From Lachnospiraceae bacterium (GTDB lineage Bacteria; Bacillota; Clostridia; Lachnospirales; Lachnospiraceae), in assembly GCA_016285265.1 (NCBI GenBank), contig JAEEQL010000018.1:1-32374 (forward strand): a stretch of DNA of 32,374 bases, given 5' to 3'. The notes beneath the pieces are model-generated. The model made no database searches. It was not told the DNA's origin and was given only the letters and a program-made list of their open reading frames with translations. Of the stretch, positions 1-7,816 are shown piece after piece. How positions within the stretch are numbered: the stretch's first letter is position 1; each line of letters opens with the position of its first letter. Position numbers and translations under genes: made by a program.

Positions 1-2
1 TA

Positions 3-182
3 TATCCTTCGGGCAGACTCAAGGTAGTAGATCTCGACGAGCTTGCGGACGCCCTCGAAAAAGGACTTATCACCCAGGAGCAGACAAGCAACTGCTTAAG
101 GCAGCTGAACAGCCTGCTGGTCACAATACAGAGGGACAAATTCGACACCCTCAGCGAATATCTCGATTCCAGAGGATTATAA
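3..182 (+). CDS. DUF402 domain protein, C-terminal fragment
   Basis: Only the last 59 residues are in the window; the gene begins to the left. The visible part contains VVDLDELADALEKGLIT, which matches the conserved tail of DUF402 proteins (an Asp/Glu-rich DEDEL segment followed by an 'EKGLIT-EQ' helix). Members of this family include nucleoside di/triphosphate phosphatases and FAU-1-like RNA-associated proteins, so a nucleotide-phosphatase role is possible, but the active site is outside the window. The reading frame ends at TAA (180-182) and is followed by a strong terminator hairpin at 202-232. The gene converges on the yhaN-like gene on the other strand. Confidence 0.6.
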   Translation, partial: YPSGRLKVVDLDELADALEKGLITQEQTSNCLRQLNSLLVTIQRDKFDTLSEYLDSRGL

Positions 183-201
183 ATATATATACCAAACAAG
201 G

Positions 202-232
202 GTCAGGAGATGTCTTCTCCTGACTTTTTTTT
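202..232 (+). terminator. Rho-independent terminator of the DUF402 gene
   Basis: A nine-base-pair stem, GTCAGGAGA with TCTCCTGAC and a five-base loop, is followed by a run of T residues. It begins about 20 bases after the stop codon. The same stem sequence occurs in inverted orientation at 425-453. Confidence 0.85.
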
Positions 233-424
233 GTTACTCCGCGGGTCCTGCCGCTGTGTATGAGGATTCTCGCCTTTCGTCGTCAGGCGCGAAACTTGTT
301 CGACAATCAATTTAGCTCATGCCGCAGGCCATTCACTTCGTTCAGGCCAGGCGGCCGTTTCTACCGCAGGCGACGAAGTCTCGAATCCTCATACAAGCCG
401 CGTCACCCGCAAATAAATAAAACA

Positions 425-453
425 AGAGTCAGGAGAAGACATCTCCTGACTCT
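425..453 (-). terminator. Terminator of the yhaN-like operon
   Basis: Read on the minus strand, a 12-bp stem (AGAGTCAGGAGA with TCTCCTGACTCT, five-base loop) is followed by TGTTTTATTT. It lies about 20 bases beyond the stop of the yhaN-like gene and has the same core stem as the terminator at 202-232. Confidence 0.8.
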
Positions 454-473
454 TTAAATTATACATACTGTTA

Positions 474-2849
474 TCAGCTGAACTTTCTTGCGCTCTGGCA
501 GGTAAAGTAGATGATCTGATATCCCGAAGCAACATCACTGATGAAGCGGGTTGCACCGGAAAGCTTCTTGTCATCGAGATTGACGAAGGGATCGTCGAGA
601 ACGATGAAGGGCTTTTCGGAAGCATACATTGCATCGGCCATGGCAACTCTTCTGCACAGTCCGACAAGATCCTTGTAGCCTTCGGAAAGGGTATCGGGAA
701 CCCTGGGCTGTCCCTTCTCGACATAGGTTACGTTCAGGTTGGCATCGATGGTGAATACCTTGCCGTCGTCGCCGGAGAGCATCTTGAAATACTTATCGAA
801 TGATGCCTGGATGTCCTTGATGTATCTGGTATTGAAATTATCCCTTGCGATGGAGAGATACTCTCTTGTCTTGGTAACGATATCGTATCTCTTCTTGAGG
901 ACCTCAAGCTCTTCGGAACGTCTTTCGTACTCTTCGTGCGCGCTTTCCATGGTGGCACAGATCTCTTCGGCTTCCTGAAGCTCTTTCTTACAGGACTCGA
1001 CGAGCTTATCGTCGTTCGCGATGGATTCCTCGCATTTCTTAAGGGCGGTCTCAAGATCAAACACCGTCACCGTATCATCCTCGGGACGGACAAGTCCGTT
1101 ATAAGCCAAAACATTGTGATCCGTTTCGAAAACCTTTACTCTGGTGACCGCATCATCGACTTCCGACTGTCTTACCGTGATCTGCTCGACTCTGGTAGCG
1201 ATCTCACTTACGGGCAGGCATATTTCGGAAGCATCGGACTCGGGGATTGACGATCTGGTTCCCATGATGGAACATTTCTTGACATATTCTTTGACGGCGG
1301 AAAGTCTGCCTTCGTAATCCTTTTCCTTCACCAGCTCTTCATACTGCTTCTTCTTGTTGCCGAGAGCTTCATACTCCCTCACCTGGTTTCTCAGGTTGAT
1401 GAGATCACTCATCGCGGATCTTCCGACATAGGTTACACCTACGGCTCCGAGGAGGTCCTGTGCATCCATCTCGGTGCCTTCGACGAGCTCCTCGTCCTCG
1501 GCGATCTGTTCCATAAGCTCGTTATATCTTTTGGAAGTTCCCTCACCCTTGGCTCTGGTCTCGTCATTGTGCCTTTTGCGGAGCACAAGTCCGTAAACTA
1601 TCAATGCGATGCCGATGACCGATGCAGCCACTATGGGATATATCTTGGTGATCACAGCCGCAAGGACGGCGGCAAGAATGATCACGGCGCCTCCGGTTGC
1701 AAGTGCTATGAACGGCTTGTACTTCTCCCTCTGTTCTTCGAGAGCCTGGTTCTTGATCATCTCGGCCTGGTCTCTTCTGTCGGGAAGCTCATCCTTGAGT
1801 TCCTGGATCATATTCCACTGTTTGAGAAGCTTGTCTATCTCGGATGATGCGGGAATCTTCTTTGCAAATTTTCTGGTTTCTTCTTCAAGCCTTTCTGCTT
1901 CCGCGGGAGTAAGATCGTGGGATCTTAACTCCTTCTCATCGTCTCTGAGCGCAATAGAAGTTTCGACCCATTTTTCAGCCTCTTCCTGAGTGGGGATGGT
2001 TCCCTCGAAGATGCTCTTGGCACTGCGAAGCTCATTCTCCGCTTTCTCGCGTGCTTCTTTAAGATTATCGTAATTGTCCTTCTGCTCCTTGAGATCGAAA
2101 TACTTTCTCAGAGCATCAAGTCTGTTCTTGAGTTTTATCTGCGACTTTCTGTCTTCCTCAGACTTGACCGCAGCCTGTTCGGCCTTCGATGAAAGTTCGA
2201 CACAGAGCCCCTTCTGCGAATCGATGTTCCTGAACAGATCCTTTAATTTGGAGAGTTCGTTCTCCTCCTTGTTGATAAGACCGGTTGCTCTCGAAGGATT
2301 AAGTCTGTCGCTTTCCTTCTTGAGGATCTCGTCCGCAGCGGCATATCTTCTCATATCGTCGTCCTTTTCGGAGACGCCGCCGATACGGGCGCTGATGTCG
2401 CCCGTTACGCTCGTTGCGCAATCCTGCTGCGATACATATGCCGTTCTTTCAAAGGAGTCCGCATCGATCCCGAAAAGTGCGATTCCGGGAACAGGCTCGA
2501 AGGAATGATCAGCCATACCGGTCTCGGTATTCATTATCTTGAGAACGTCTTCCGACTCTTTGGTTCCGAAGGTCCTGTAGATGCAGTAATTCACCCCGTC
2601 CTTTTCGAAGGTGAGATTACCGCCGTAGGTTCCGCCCTGCCAGGGCCTGAAGAACTTTCTTTCGTTCTCGTATTCGTTCTTTCTTACTTTCTCACCGGAA
2701 AAGCCGTAGAGCATGACCTTGATAAATGACGCCAGTGTCGATTTTCCGGTTCCGTTATCTGTGCAGATGCAATTGAGTCCTGCGGAAAAATCCCTGTCCT
2801 CGCCGGAGATCTTTCCGAAATTGTCTATATGGCAAGAAACGAGTTTCAT
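474..2849 (-). CDS. YhaN-like (SbcC/Rad50-type) ATPase
   Basis: 791-residue SMC/Rad50-type ATPase, probably the ATP-driven partner of the nuclease encoded just upstream and likely acting in DNA end processing or repair. The N-terminal half-domain has a P-loop, DNGTGKST, around residues 31-38; the usual first glycine of the motif is a threonine here. A long coiled-coil region (about 190-720) is interrupted by two hydrophobic segments near residues 380-423, a membrane hairpin also found in YhaN proteins. The C-terminal half has the signature LSEGYKDLV (about 721-729), Walker B PFIVLDD (747-753) and D-loop NLDD. The position usually held by the H-loop histidine reads YFTCQ. The start codon overlaps the upstream stop by four bases (ATGA). 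Classical SbcC is longer (about 1000 residues), so YhaN fits better. Confidence 0.85.
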   Translation of the reverse strand: MKLVSCHIDNFGKISGEDRDFSAGLNCICTDNGTGKSTLASFIKVMLYGFSGEKVRKNEYENERKFFRPWQGGTYGGNLTFEKDGVNYCIYRTFGTKESEDVLKIMNTETGMADHSFEPVPGIALFGIDADSFERTAYVSQQDCATSVTGDISARIGGVSEKDDDMRRYAAADEILKKESDRLNPSRATGLINKEENELSKLKDLFRNIDSQKGLCVELSSKAEQAAVKSEEDRKSQIKLKNRLDALRKYFDLKEQKDNYDNLKEAREKAENELRSAKSIFEGTIPTQEEAEKWVETSIALRDDEKELRSHDLTPAEAERLEEETRKFAKKIPASSEIDKLLKQWNMIQELKDELPDRRDQAEMIKNQALEEQREKYKPFIALATGGAVIILAAVLAAVITKIYPIVAASVIGIALIVYGLVLRKRHNDETRAKGEGTSKRYNELMEQIAEDEELVEGTEMDAQDLLGAVGVTYVGRSAMSDLINLRNQVREYEALGNKKKQYEELVKEKDYEGRLSAVKEYVKKCSIMGTRSSIPESDASEICLPVSEIATRVEQITVRQSEVDDAVTRVKVFETDHNVLAYNGLVRPEDDTVTVFDLETALKKCEESIANDDKLVESCKKELQEAEEICATMESAHEEYERRSEELEVLKKRYDIVTKTREYLSIARDNFNTRYIKDIQASFDKYFKMLSGDDGKVFTIDANLNVTYVEKGQPRVPDTLSEGYKDLVGLCRRVAMADAMYASEKPFIVLDDPFVNLDDKKLSGATRFISDVASGYQIIYFTCQSARKFS

Positions 2850-3952
2850 AAACTGATGTCCTCCCCCTTAAGAGCCTGTACGGCACATCTTACGATAAGT
2901 CCTCTTTCATCCTCGGTAAGGTCTTCTTCCTTAAGAAGTCTTACCAGTTCTCCCTTAAGGGATGCTTCGTGGAGGTATTCATCGTAGTCGATGGCGACTC
3001 TGGTCTGATCCTTCACTTCTCCGTAGAAGAATCTTCCGGACACCTGTCTTCTGACATGCTCGATATCTTTTTCAGCATCAACCGCGGTTTCGCCTTTAAG
3101 GACTATTCTGACAAGATCGTCCGACGTTGCGGGAGAGCCCTTTATCGCTTCGCCGATACGGCTGTCGATCTCGGGAGTAGTCATGCAATCCGAGATATCA
3201 GCTTCGATCTCATAGATATTTCTTTTTGCAAAGGGAACAAAAGATGTTTTGAAAGAAAGACTGTCATCATCTATATCAATGATAACAAAGCCATGCTCAC
3301 CGCACTCGTCAAACCCTCTTCCTTCGGGGCATCCGGGGTAACAGTACTTTCCTCTTGAAGGAAGTTCGCCCTCTGTGAAGATATGGTAATGACCGAGTGC
3401 AAGATAGTCGATATTTCTGTTCCTGAGTCTGGAAAGGTCGATGTTCTCAGCCTTATCCTTACCCTGGTATTCACCGACAGCTCCGTGCATCGTAACGATG
3501 TTCATCGCATCATAATCGAGATTGAGCTCGGTGTATGCCTTGTCAAATCCGTCCTCGCCCGGCACTATTCCGATGATGTTCACAGCTTTTCCCGAAGCGG
3601 TCTTGAGACTTAAGCTGTCAATGCCGGCCTTATCGAAAATGATGAGATTTCCGGGGTAGTCTCCCTCGAAATACGCAGCCTCGTCATGATTTCCCTTGAG
3701 ATATATAAAGGTTACATCCGGATGGGAATTGAATGCCGCTTTCACGCGGTTCACCGCTCCCACTCTTACATTCCTGGTATCGAATAGATCTCCCGCTATG
3801 ATCACGGCACTTACTCCGTTCTCATCGGCATAGTCTGCGATACCGCAGAACGTGTCCAGCAGCTCATCCCTCCTCAAAGAAGCCTTGGACTTGTCCAGCT
3901 TGGATTCCATTTTGGAATCAAGATGAACGTCCGCTATGTGTAACAGCTTCAT
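2846..3952 (-). CDS. YhaO-like (SbcD/Mre11-type) metallophosphoesterase
   Basis: 368-residue calcineurin-like phosphoesterase, expected to be a Mn-dependent DNA nuclease working with the following ATPase. The metal-binding motifs are present in order: ADVHLD (Asp8, His10), AGDLFD (Asp55), KGNHDE (Asn88, His89), a VTMHG histidine, and LGHYH. The C-terminal part after about residue 240 is the variable cap region. Length is close to B. subtilis YhaO. An AAGGGGG Shine-Dalgarno sits about 10 bases before the ATG. It follows the wall hydrolase gene by 15 bases and overlaps the ATPase gene by four, so the two are translationally coupled. An SbcD assignment is a close alternative. Confidence 0.85.
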   Translation of the reverse strand: MKLLHIADVHLDSKMESKLDKSKASLRRDELLDTFCGIADYADENGVSAVIIAGDLFDTRNVRVGAVNRVKAAFNSHPDVTFIYLKGNHDEAAYFEGDYPGNLIIFDKAGIDSLSLKTASGKAVNIIGIVPGEDGFDKAYTELNLDYDAMNIVTMHGAVGEYQGKDKAENIDLSRLRNRNIDYLALGHYHIFTEGELPSRGKYCYPGCPEGRGFDECGEHGFVIIDIDDDSLSFKTSFVPFAKRNIYEIEADISDCMTTPEIDSRIGEAIKGSPATSDDLVRIVLKGETAVDAEKDIEHVRRQVSGRFFYGEVKDQTRVAIDYDEYLHEASLKGELVRLLKEEDLTEDERGLIVRCAVQALKGEDISL

Positions 3953-3967
3953 CCGTATGTTACCCCC

Positions 3968-5176
3968 TTAGTAAAATATATGATGTCCTATCTGAATTCC
4001 GGTAAGTCCCTCTATCGGTGTCCGGAAATAGACACATGTTCCGACATTCGTCACTCCCGACATTGCTTCGTCCGCCGCCTGGTAACAGCTGGATGTCGCT
4101 TTGTTCTGTGCGAGTGCGATCGCCAGTCTTCCGCTTCCCGCGGGTGAAAACTGGCCCCTCTGGTAAATTACCCCTGTCAGTGTATCGGGATATCTTGCGC
4201 TGAGCAGCCTGTTTATAACGACGGCTCCGACGGCAACCTGTCCGTCATAAGGTTCGCCGCCCGCCTCACAGTATATGAGGTTGGCCAGAAGATATCTGTC
4301 ATTTTCCTCCCAGGTCACCTGGGAAATATCCCTCCAAACGCCGTTTGCGGCAGCTCTCGAAAGAGCCTGTTCCTCGGCAAGTCTCTGCTTAAGGTAAGCT
4401 ATGTCGGCTTCCTTTGCCTTGATGGCGGCTTCGTATGCAAGTGCGGCAGCTTCGGCATCCTCTATCTGGTCGGCATAAACGCTCATCACGTTTCTTGTCT
4501 CGGATATTATACCACTGACCATATTCTGCTGTTCGACGGTCTGCTGCTGAAGGCTCTCAAGCTCGGCCTGTTCCATCTCGAGACGCGCCTTCTGCTCTTC
4601 TATGAATGCCCTGTTGGCCTTGAACTCTTCGAGCTTTTTCTTGTCGTAGCTTTCGATCTTTTCAAAGAAATCGGCTGCGGTCAGCATTTCGGAAAAGGAC
4701 CTTGCTCCGAGGATCGCGGACAGATAATCCTGATTTCCTCTTTCGTACATATCGCGGACTCTGATGACCATGCATTCGTATTGCCACTCTTCGGTTGCGA
4801 TCGCTTCCTCGAGTGCAAGCCTTGTGGCCTCTATCTCCGCCTGCTTGTCGATCATCCCCTGCTCGAGAGTCTGGAGATTGTCCCCTATCTCCGCAAGCTG
4901 CCCGTTCAGCTCGTTAACCTTGACCTGCAGCTCTCCCTGCTCTGTCTTAAGCTCGTCGAGCGACTCCTGGTTGGCATGCTGCTGCGCCTCAAGTTCTTCT
5001 TTTTCCTGCTGGGCCTGATCTATCTGCTGCTGGGTCGTGGCTTCGACATCGATCCTGCCCGCCACAGCAAGGGTGAACACAAGAATGGGAGCAAGCAATC
5101 CGCTGAGCGCGGCTCTGCATCCTCTCCTTACCTTTGCATTCTTAAGTATCCTGTTTATGGGCAAAGCTTTCATCAT
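3968..5176 (-). CDS. Coiled-coil SleB-type cell wall hydrolase
   Basis: 402-residue exported peptidoglycan hydrolase. An N-terminal basic stretch and a hydrophobic segment near residues 20-42 form a signal peptide or anchor. Residues about 48-275 are a long Gln/Glu-rich coiled coil like that of PcsB/CwlO proteins, which is known in those families to regulate the enzyme or tie it to FtsEX. The last about 110 residues are a SleB/CwlJ-type Hydrolase_2 domain: LLANLIYCEAGGEP contains the putative catalytic Glu304, followed by VAVGAVVINR, GQFSPAGSGRL and a YFRTP near the end. Combining a PcsB-like coiled coil with a SleB-type catalytic domain suggests a vegetative wall-remodelling enzyme rather than a spore-cortex one; that is inference. 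Its ATG overlaps the preceding stop by four bases. Confidence 0.85.
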   Translation of the reverse strand: MMKALPINRILKNAKVRRGCRAALSGLLAPILVFTLAVAGRIDVEATTQQQIDQAQQEKEELEAQQHANQESLDELKTEQGELQVKVNELNGQLAEIGDNLQTLEQGMIDKQAEIEATRLALEEAIATEEWQYECMVIRVRDMYERGNQDYLSAILGARSFSEMLTAADFFEKIESYDKKKLEEFKANRAFIEEQKARLEMEQAELESLQQQTVEQQNMVSGIISETRNVMSVYADQIEDAEAAALAYEAAIKAKEADIAYLKQRLAEEQALSRAAANGVWRDISQVTWEENDRYLLANLIYCEAGGEPYDGQVAVGAVVINRLLSARYPDTLTGVIYQRGQFSPAGSGRLAIALAQNKATSSCYQAADEAMSGVTNVGTCVYFRTPIEGLTGIQIGHHIFY

Positions 5177-5661
5177 AGATCGATCTCTATCTTCCTGCCT
5201 GTGTCCTCATACCGGGTATATTTCACGCCTGCTGCGTCAAACATTCTCTTGGCCGCGACATTGGCGTCGGTACCCGCGTATTTGTCGCTGTGGTACACAA
5301 CCTCCTTGATGCCCGCCTGTATTATAGCCTTTGCGCATTCATTGCAGGGGAAAAGAGAAACGTAAAGGATGGTGTCCTCAAGAGATCCTCCCCTGTAATT
5401 GAGTATCGCATTCAGTTCGGAATGCGTTACATATGCGTACTTATTGGTGCCGGGATTGCCTTCCCTTCCCCACGGGAATTCGTCATCGCTGCATCCCTTG
5501 GGAAGACCGTTATAGCCCATTGAGAGTATCTTGTGATCGCGGCTTACGATGCAGCACCCGACCTGAGTGCTCGGATCCTTGCTCCGAAGGCCCGAAAGAT
5601 GGGCAACACCCATGAAATACTCATCCCAGCTTATATAATCTTCTCTCTTTTTATCATCCAT
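5173..5661 (-). CDS. comEB: dCMP deaminase (ComEB-like)
   Basis: 162-residue zinc-dependent deaminase converting dCMP to dUMP, feeding dTMP synthesis. The zinc and catalytic residues are visible: His80 and Glu82 in HSELNAILN, Cys106 and Cys109 in FPCNECAK. The N-terminal DPSTQVGCCIV and GYNGLPKGCSDDEFPW segments are typical of deoxycytidylate deaminases rather than tRNA or cytidine deaminases. Translation is coupled on both sides: TAATG one-base overlap with upp upstream and ATGA overlap with the wall hydrolase downstream. Together with upp it makes a small pyrimidine block in the operon. Confidence 0.92.
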   Translation of the reverse strand: MDDKKREDYISWDEYFMGVAHLSGLRSKDPSTQVGCCIVSRDHKILSMGYNGLPKGCSDDEFPWGREGNPGTNKYAYVTHSELNAILNYRGGSLEDTILYVSLFPCNECAKAIIQAGIKEVVYHSDKYAGTDANVAAKRMFDAAGVKYTRYEDTGRKIEIDL

Positions 5662-6290
5662 TATTTGGTACCGAAGATCCTGTCGCCGGCATCGCCGAGT
5701 CCGGGTACGATGTAGTTATGATCGTTGAGCTTCTCGTCTACGGAACCGATGAAGATATCAACATCGGGATGTGCTTCCTTTAATACCTCGATGCCCTTGG
5801 GTGCGGCGATGATGCAGAGGAAGTGAATGTTCTTGCATCCTCTTACCTTGAGCATTGTGATCGCTTCGGATGCGGATCCGCCCGTTGCGAGCATGGGATC
5901 TACAACAAAGATCTCTCTTTCCGCACAGTCTGCGGGTATCTTGCAATAATACTCAACAGGCTTGGAGGTGTCGGGATCCCTGTAAAGTCCGATGTGTCCC
6001 ACCTTGGCGGTAGGGATCATTGAAAGCATTCCGTCTACCATTCCGAGTCCGGCCCTGAGAATGGGGATGACTGCGAGCTTCTTGCCGGCAAGCTGCTTGA
6101 CGGTCGTCTTGCAGATGGGAGTCTCGATATCAACGTCCTCGAGTCTGAGATCCCTGGTTGCCTCATAGCACATGAGCATCGCTATCTCACCGATGGTCTC
6201 GCGGAATTCCTTGGTTCCTGTTTCCTTTCTTCTGATAAAACCGATCTTGTGTCTTATCAAAGGATGATCCATTACAACTACTTTTCCCAT
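5661..6290 (-). CDS. upp: Uracil phosphoribosyltransferase
   Basis: 209-residue cytoplasmic enzyme that salvages uracil: uracil + PRPP gives UMP + PPi. The PRPP-binding loop is [12 protein letters not shown] near residues 129-140, the flexible [13 protein letters not shown] segment is near 75-88, and the uracil-binding tail [17 protein letters not shown] ends the protein. Full length for the family (about 208-210). Fifteen-odd bases separate it from rpiB, and its TAA overlaps the dCMP deaminase ATG by one base. Confidence 0.96.
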   Translation of the reverse strand: MGKVVVMDHPLIRHKIGFIRRKETGTKEFRETIGEIAMLMCYEATRDLRLEDVDIETPICKTTVKQLAGKKLAVIPILRAGLGMVDGMLSMIPTAKVGHIGLYRDPDTSKPVEYYCKIPADCAEREIFVVDPMLATGGSASEAITMLKVRGCKNIHFLCIIAAPKGIEVLKEAHPDVDIFIGSVDEKLNDHNYIVPGLGDAGDRIFGTK

Positions 6291-6307
6291 ACCGCTTCTC
6301 CTGTTAA

Positions 6308-6745
6308 TTAATCCTGATTTTCGATCTGTCTGATCCTTCTTGCGTGGCGCTGTGCCCCGGAGAACTCTGTCTCAAGGAATGTCTCGACAATTGTCTCGGC
6401 AAGGTTCTGACCTATGATCCCCGCACCGAGCGCAAGCATGTTGGCATCGTTGTGGAGCCTGGTCATCTTGGCACTCAAAGGATCCGAGCAGAGAGCGCAT
6501 CTGATGCCCTGTACCTTATTTGCACAGATGCTGACACCGATTCCGGTGGTACATACAACAATTCCCTTCTCGCATTCGCCCTTCTCTACGAGTCTTGCCG
6601 CAGCATAGGCGAACTTGGGATAATCACAGCTGTCCTCGGAATATGTTCCGACATCCTGGATCTCATATCCTTTTTCGGTCAGATAATTCTTAAGGTGCTC
6701 CTTAAGTGCATATCCGCCATGGTCGCATCCGATCGATATTTTCAT
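6308..6745 (-). CDS. rpiB: Ribose-5-phosphate isomerase B
   Basis: 145-residue sugar-phosphate isomerase interconverting ribose 5-phosphate and ribulose 5-phosphate. The N-terminal [13 protein letters not shown], the catalytic [13 protein letters not shown] (Cys and Thr in the CTTG motif) and the [17 protein letters not shown] segment are all family hallmarks. I place the start at 6745, not at the in-frame ATG five codons upstream, because GGGAGGAATTAAAATG puts the ribosome binding site inside that longer version. The chosen ATG also overlaps the stop of the preceding gene as ATGA. Product and neighbour upp share the PRPP/ribose-phosphate theme. Confidence 0.94.
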   Translation of the reverse strand: MKISIGCDHGGYALKEHLKNYLTEKGYEIQDVGTYSEDSCDYPKFAYAAARLVEKGECEKGIVVCTTGIGVSICANKVQGIRCALCSDPLSAKMTRLHNDANMLALGAGIIGQNLAETIVETFLETEFSGAQRHARRIRQIENQD

Positions 6746-7812
6746 TTTAATTCCTCCCATTTCGAACCTGCGGACTTGAGCAGTCTGTTCCAGAAAGCCT
6801 GTCCGAATCCCCGGTCCGTAAAATTCTCCACAAAGATGACTTCGACATTCTCATCATCCATATCCCTGAGCGCGGAATAGAATTCGTGCGCCGCACCCGC
6901 CGCATCATCGAGAGAGCCGGCGCTTCTTATGACATCCGCGTCATATTTGGGCGCATGCTCTGCCGAACAGAACACTCCGGTCTTCCTGCCGGCACCTTTT
7001 GCCTTCGCAAGTTCACGGATTATGTGACCCTGAACCGCTTCATCCGAACCCTTTACCGGTCTGACCTCTCCCTTCGGAGCGTAATGTCTGTACCGCATTC
7101 CCGGTGCCTTGGGTCTGTCCTTGCAGTCCGGATCAAGAATTGCGGGATCGGTTATGACTTCTCTTCCGAGAGCTTCCGAGAGCATCTCATTTGTTATGAA
7201 CCCGGGACGAAGGACCATGATCCTGTCACCGGACAGATCGACTATCGTGGACTCCAGTCCTATCGGATTTACGCCTCCGTCTATTATCGCGTCGATGCGT
7301 CCGTCCATATCCTCGAGCACATATTTAAATGCCGTAGGGCTCGGTCTTCCGGAAATGTTGGCGCTCGGCGCGGCTATATATCCGCCGGACTGTCTTATAA
7401 GCTGCTGAGCCGTGAGGTCATCCGGCCATCTTACGGCGACCGTATCCAGTCCGCCCGTCGTGCGCTTCGGAACCTTTCCCGATGACTTAAGGACCATCGT
7501 GAGAGGTCCGGGCCAGAACCTTTTTGCAAGTATCCTGCATTCTTCGGGGATCTCCGAAACAATGCTCTCAAGCGAAGCCATATCCGAAATATGCACTATC
7601 AGCGGATTGTCCGAGGGTCTTCCTTTTGCGGAATAGATCTTCGCGGAGGAGCCTTCGTTCAGTGCATCACCGCCGAGTCCGTATACCGTCTCTGTCGGGA
7701 AAGCGACCAGTCCGCCTTCCTTTACGATCCTGCCGCATTCGACGATCGCCTTAAGATCGTTCTCCGTAAGCGGGCCTTCGGGCTGTTCTATTTTGTAGAC
7801 CGCTGTTTTCAA
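6742..7812 (-). CDS. ywlC: L-threonylcarbamoyladenylate synthase (Sua5/YwlC type)
   Basis: 356-residue enzyme that makes threonylcarbamoyl-AMP from threonine, bicarbonate and ATP for the universal t6A37 modification of ANN-decoding tRNAs. The N-terminal YrdC domain shows GGLVAFPTETVYGLGGDA, the KIYSAKGRPSDNPL signature, SANISGRPSPT and a STIVDLSG motif. The PKAPGMRYRHYAPKGEV linker and the C-terminal Sua5 domain (from about residue 240) identify the long form. The start is a TTG only a few bases after the GH18 gene's TAA, with no good Shine-Dalgarno, so it is probably translated by coupling. No in-frame ATG exists before the conserved domain. A ywlC-rpiB-upp order is common in Clostridia. Confidence 0.93.
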   Translation of the reverse strand: MKTAVYKIEQPEGPLTENDLKAIVECGRIVKEGGLVAFPTETVYGLGGDALNEGSSAKIYSAKGRPSDNPLIVHISDMASLESIVSEIPEECRILAKRFWPGPLTMVLKSSGKVPKRTTGGLDTVAVRWPDDLTAQQLIRQSGGYIAAPSANISGRPSPTAFKYVLEDMDGRIDAIIDGGVNPIGLESTIVDLSGDRIMVLRPGFITNEMLSEALGREVITDPAILDPDCKDRPKAPGMRYRHYAPKGEVRPVKGSDEAVQGHIIRELAKAKGAGRKTGVFCSAEHAPKYDADVIRSAGSLDDAAGAAHEFYSALRDMDDENVEVIFVENFTDRGFGQAFWNRLLKSAGSKWEELK

Positions 7813-7816
7813 TGGC

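Larger units (their letters stand above)
201..453. repeat. Long imperfect palindromic intergenic element
   Basis: The sequence between the two convergent genes is largely self-complementary around a centre near 338. Matching arm pieces from outside in are the terminator stems (202-224 and 425-453), TGTATGAGGATTC near 257 with its complement near 383-395, a TTCGTCG/CGACGAA pair, and a core of GCCGC-GGCC near 321-330 with GGCC-GCGGC near 345-355. About 25 bases near 300-320 have no partner. It looks like a miniature inverted-repeat or other dispersed element that also serves as a two-way terminator. I see no transposase and no target-site duplication. It has not been compared with the rest of the genome, so 'dispersed' is inference. 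Confidence 0.6.

Noticed and set aside
260-457. 65-codon Arg-rich frame within the palindromic element
   Set aside because: It runs through both palindrome arms and the second terminator, lacks a ribosome binding site, and its Arg richness is explained by the GC-rich repeat.
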